A stretch of 13,720 nucleotides of DNA from Auxenochlorella pyrenoidosa (taxonomy: Eukaryota; Chlorophyta; Trebouxiophyceae; Chlorellales; Chlorellaceae), in the NCBI GenBank assembly GCA_001430745.1, contig KQ482003.1, forward strand, positions 64,880 through 78,599, given 5' to 3'. This document shows, in pieces, positions 13,301 through 13,720 of the stretch (within the stretch, counting starts at the first letter, position 1; each line of letters opens with the position of its first letter). Under the pieces are notes generated by a model. It was not told where the DNA came from and ran no database searches. It worked only from the letters and a program-made list of their open reading frames with translations. The position numbers and the translations under genes are program-made.

Positions 13301-13711
13301 GTCGGCGGCCATTGCAGCCATCGAGCGGGGCCTGGACCCGGGTGGGGCCAGCTGGGCGGGGGGGGGGGGGGCAGCCTGCCCCCCTTTGCAACAGGGGCCC
13401 GGCGGCTGGGGATGAATATCTCGGCTCCGTCGCGGAACTCAATCTTCTGCGCATGCTGGGGCAGGGCCACCACCCCTGAGCACCTCCCGACCCGGCCGTG
13501 CACCCACCTGCCAGCCCCACCCCCGCGCCCTCCCCTCGCAGCCGCCCCCAGCAGCACCGACGCCGCCACCTCGCCCCTGGCGGGCAAGCGGGTGGTGGTG
13601 GTGGGCGCCGGCGGCGCGGGGCGCGCGCTGGCCTTTGGCGCGGCCGTCAAGGGCGCGCAGGTGGTCGTCGCCAACCGCAGCGTGGACAAGGCGGCAGACC
13701 TGGCGGCGCAG
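10161..13711 (+). CDS. DHQ-SDH: Bifunctional 3-dehydroquinate dehydratase / shikimate dehydrogenase, chloroplast-targeted, 3' end outside window
   Basis: Catalyses 3-dehydroquinate to 3-dehydroshikimate, then NADPH-dependent reduction to shikimate, in the plastid shikimate pathway. Exons: 10161-10615, 10867-10979, 11126-11220, 11457-11517, 11767-11916, 12242-12347, 12535-12641, 12882-12970, 13233-13341, 13542-13711 (485 codons, phases consistent). Type I DHQ dehydratase marks: ELRLDYLE (116-123), SSHDYE with catalytic H205, GADIVKF with Schiff-base K232, MGERGQITR (262-270) and SAPGQPT. Shikimate dehydrogenase marks: NPVSHSRSP (322-330), FSVTIPHK with catalytic K376, GAVNT, GYNTD (D414), and the nucleotide-binding loop VVVVGAGGAGRA (446-457) with NRS (473-475). 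The fused order is that of plants and algae. Exon 10 ends at a GTGGGT donor; an estimated 80-100 residues lie outside. Exon 2/3 is best joined by a GC-AG intron. Confidence 0.95.
10616..10866 (+). other. Intron 1 of DHQ-SDH
   Basis: A 251-nt GT-AG intron (GTGAGC ... CCCTGCAG) interrupting the codon for the second Gly of WEGGKYDG. Nothing else was recognised in it; the lower-GC sequence resembles the intergenic region. Confidence 0.85.
10980..11125 (+). other. Probable non-canonical GC-AG intron in DHQ-SDH
   Basis: The donor is GCAG|GCGAGG and the acceptor GCCTGCAG|CC. The join gives ELKIAPVFFAAKSELPATTK then IIVSSH, with the 16-residue spacing expected from plant homologues. A GT alternative (donor GTCTTC at 10967, acceptor ending 11097) also keeps frame but has a poor donor and adds seven residues. 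Confidence 0.6.
11917..12241 (+). other. Intron 5 of DHQ-SDH, near the dehydratase/dehydrogenase boundary
   Basis: A 325-nt intron from GTGAGG to GCCGCAG. It interrupts the SAPGQP loop codon and contains a short CAG run (12058-12076). It separates the C-terminal strand of the dehydratase from the linker LQQLSGMYG that leads into the shikimate dehydrogenase. Confidence 0.85.
12828..12860. repeat. Simple C-rich / CA repeat in intron 7 of DHQ-SDH
   Basis: A run of C followed by an (AC)n stretch within the pyrimidine-rich end of the intron 12642-12881. A pure C run also occurs in the next intron (about 12979-12991). Both are likely length-variable. Confidence 0.8.
13356..13371. repeat. Long G homopolymer in intron 9 of DHQ-SDH
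   Basis: An uninterrupted run of at least 14 G within intron 13342-13541. It is a likely length-error site in assembly and a possible G-quadruplex former. It is intronic, so it does not affect the predicted protein. Confidence 0.8.
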
Positions 13712-13720
13712 GTGGGTGGG

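Overview
The window looks like nuclear DNA from a green alga, most likely a very GC-rich chlorophyte such as a Chlorella-type trebouxiophyte. This is inferred from four things: a plant-type fused dehydroquinate dehydratase/shikimate dehydrogenase, AP2 and B3-like DNA-binding domains (plant-lineage families), many short GC-rich spliceosomal introns of about 130-400 nt, and CAG-repeat-rich coding sequence. No bacterial operon structure, tRNA, rRNA, CRISPR array or mobile element was seen.

Two genes diverge from a roughly 1.1 kb, less GC-rich intergenic region (about 9.0-10.1 kb). The minus-strand gene fills positions 8900 to 1 and leaves the window at its 3' end. Fourteen exons could be joined, each consistent in reading frame with the next. 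They give a protein of about 2,160 residues within the window. In order it carries a Pro/Ala/Gln-rich N-terminus, an unassigned conserved-looking block, an AP2 domain split by an intron, a long Asp/Glu tract, a first GATA-like CX2CX18CX2C finger, a B3-like domain spread over three exons, four more GATA-like fingers, a basic nuclear-localisation cluster, a second B3-like region with an internal duplication, and a Gln/Pro-rich C-terminus with polyQ. It is read as a giant composite transcription factor, and this AP2 + GATA-like array + B3 architecture is the most unusual thing in the window.

The plus-strand gene begins just after a clear TATA box (10084) with an ATG at 10161. It encodes a chloroplast-targeted bifunctional DHQ dehydratase/shikimate dehydrogenase (steps 3 and 4 of the shikimate pathway). 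Ten exons (485 codons) were resolved. The last ends at 13711 and the gene continues off the right edge. One intron is best explained as a non-canonical GC-AG intron.

The shared upstream region holds two CATGCATG (RY/Sph-type, B3-recognised) motifs, one immediately upstream of the TATA box, and an E2F-like site. Whether the regulator controls its enzyme-encoding neighbour is only a hypothesis.
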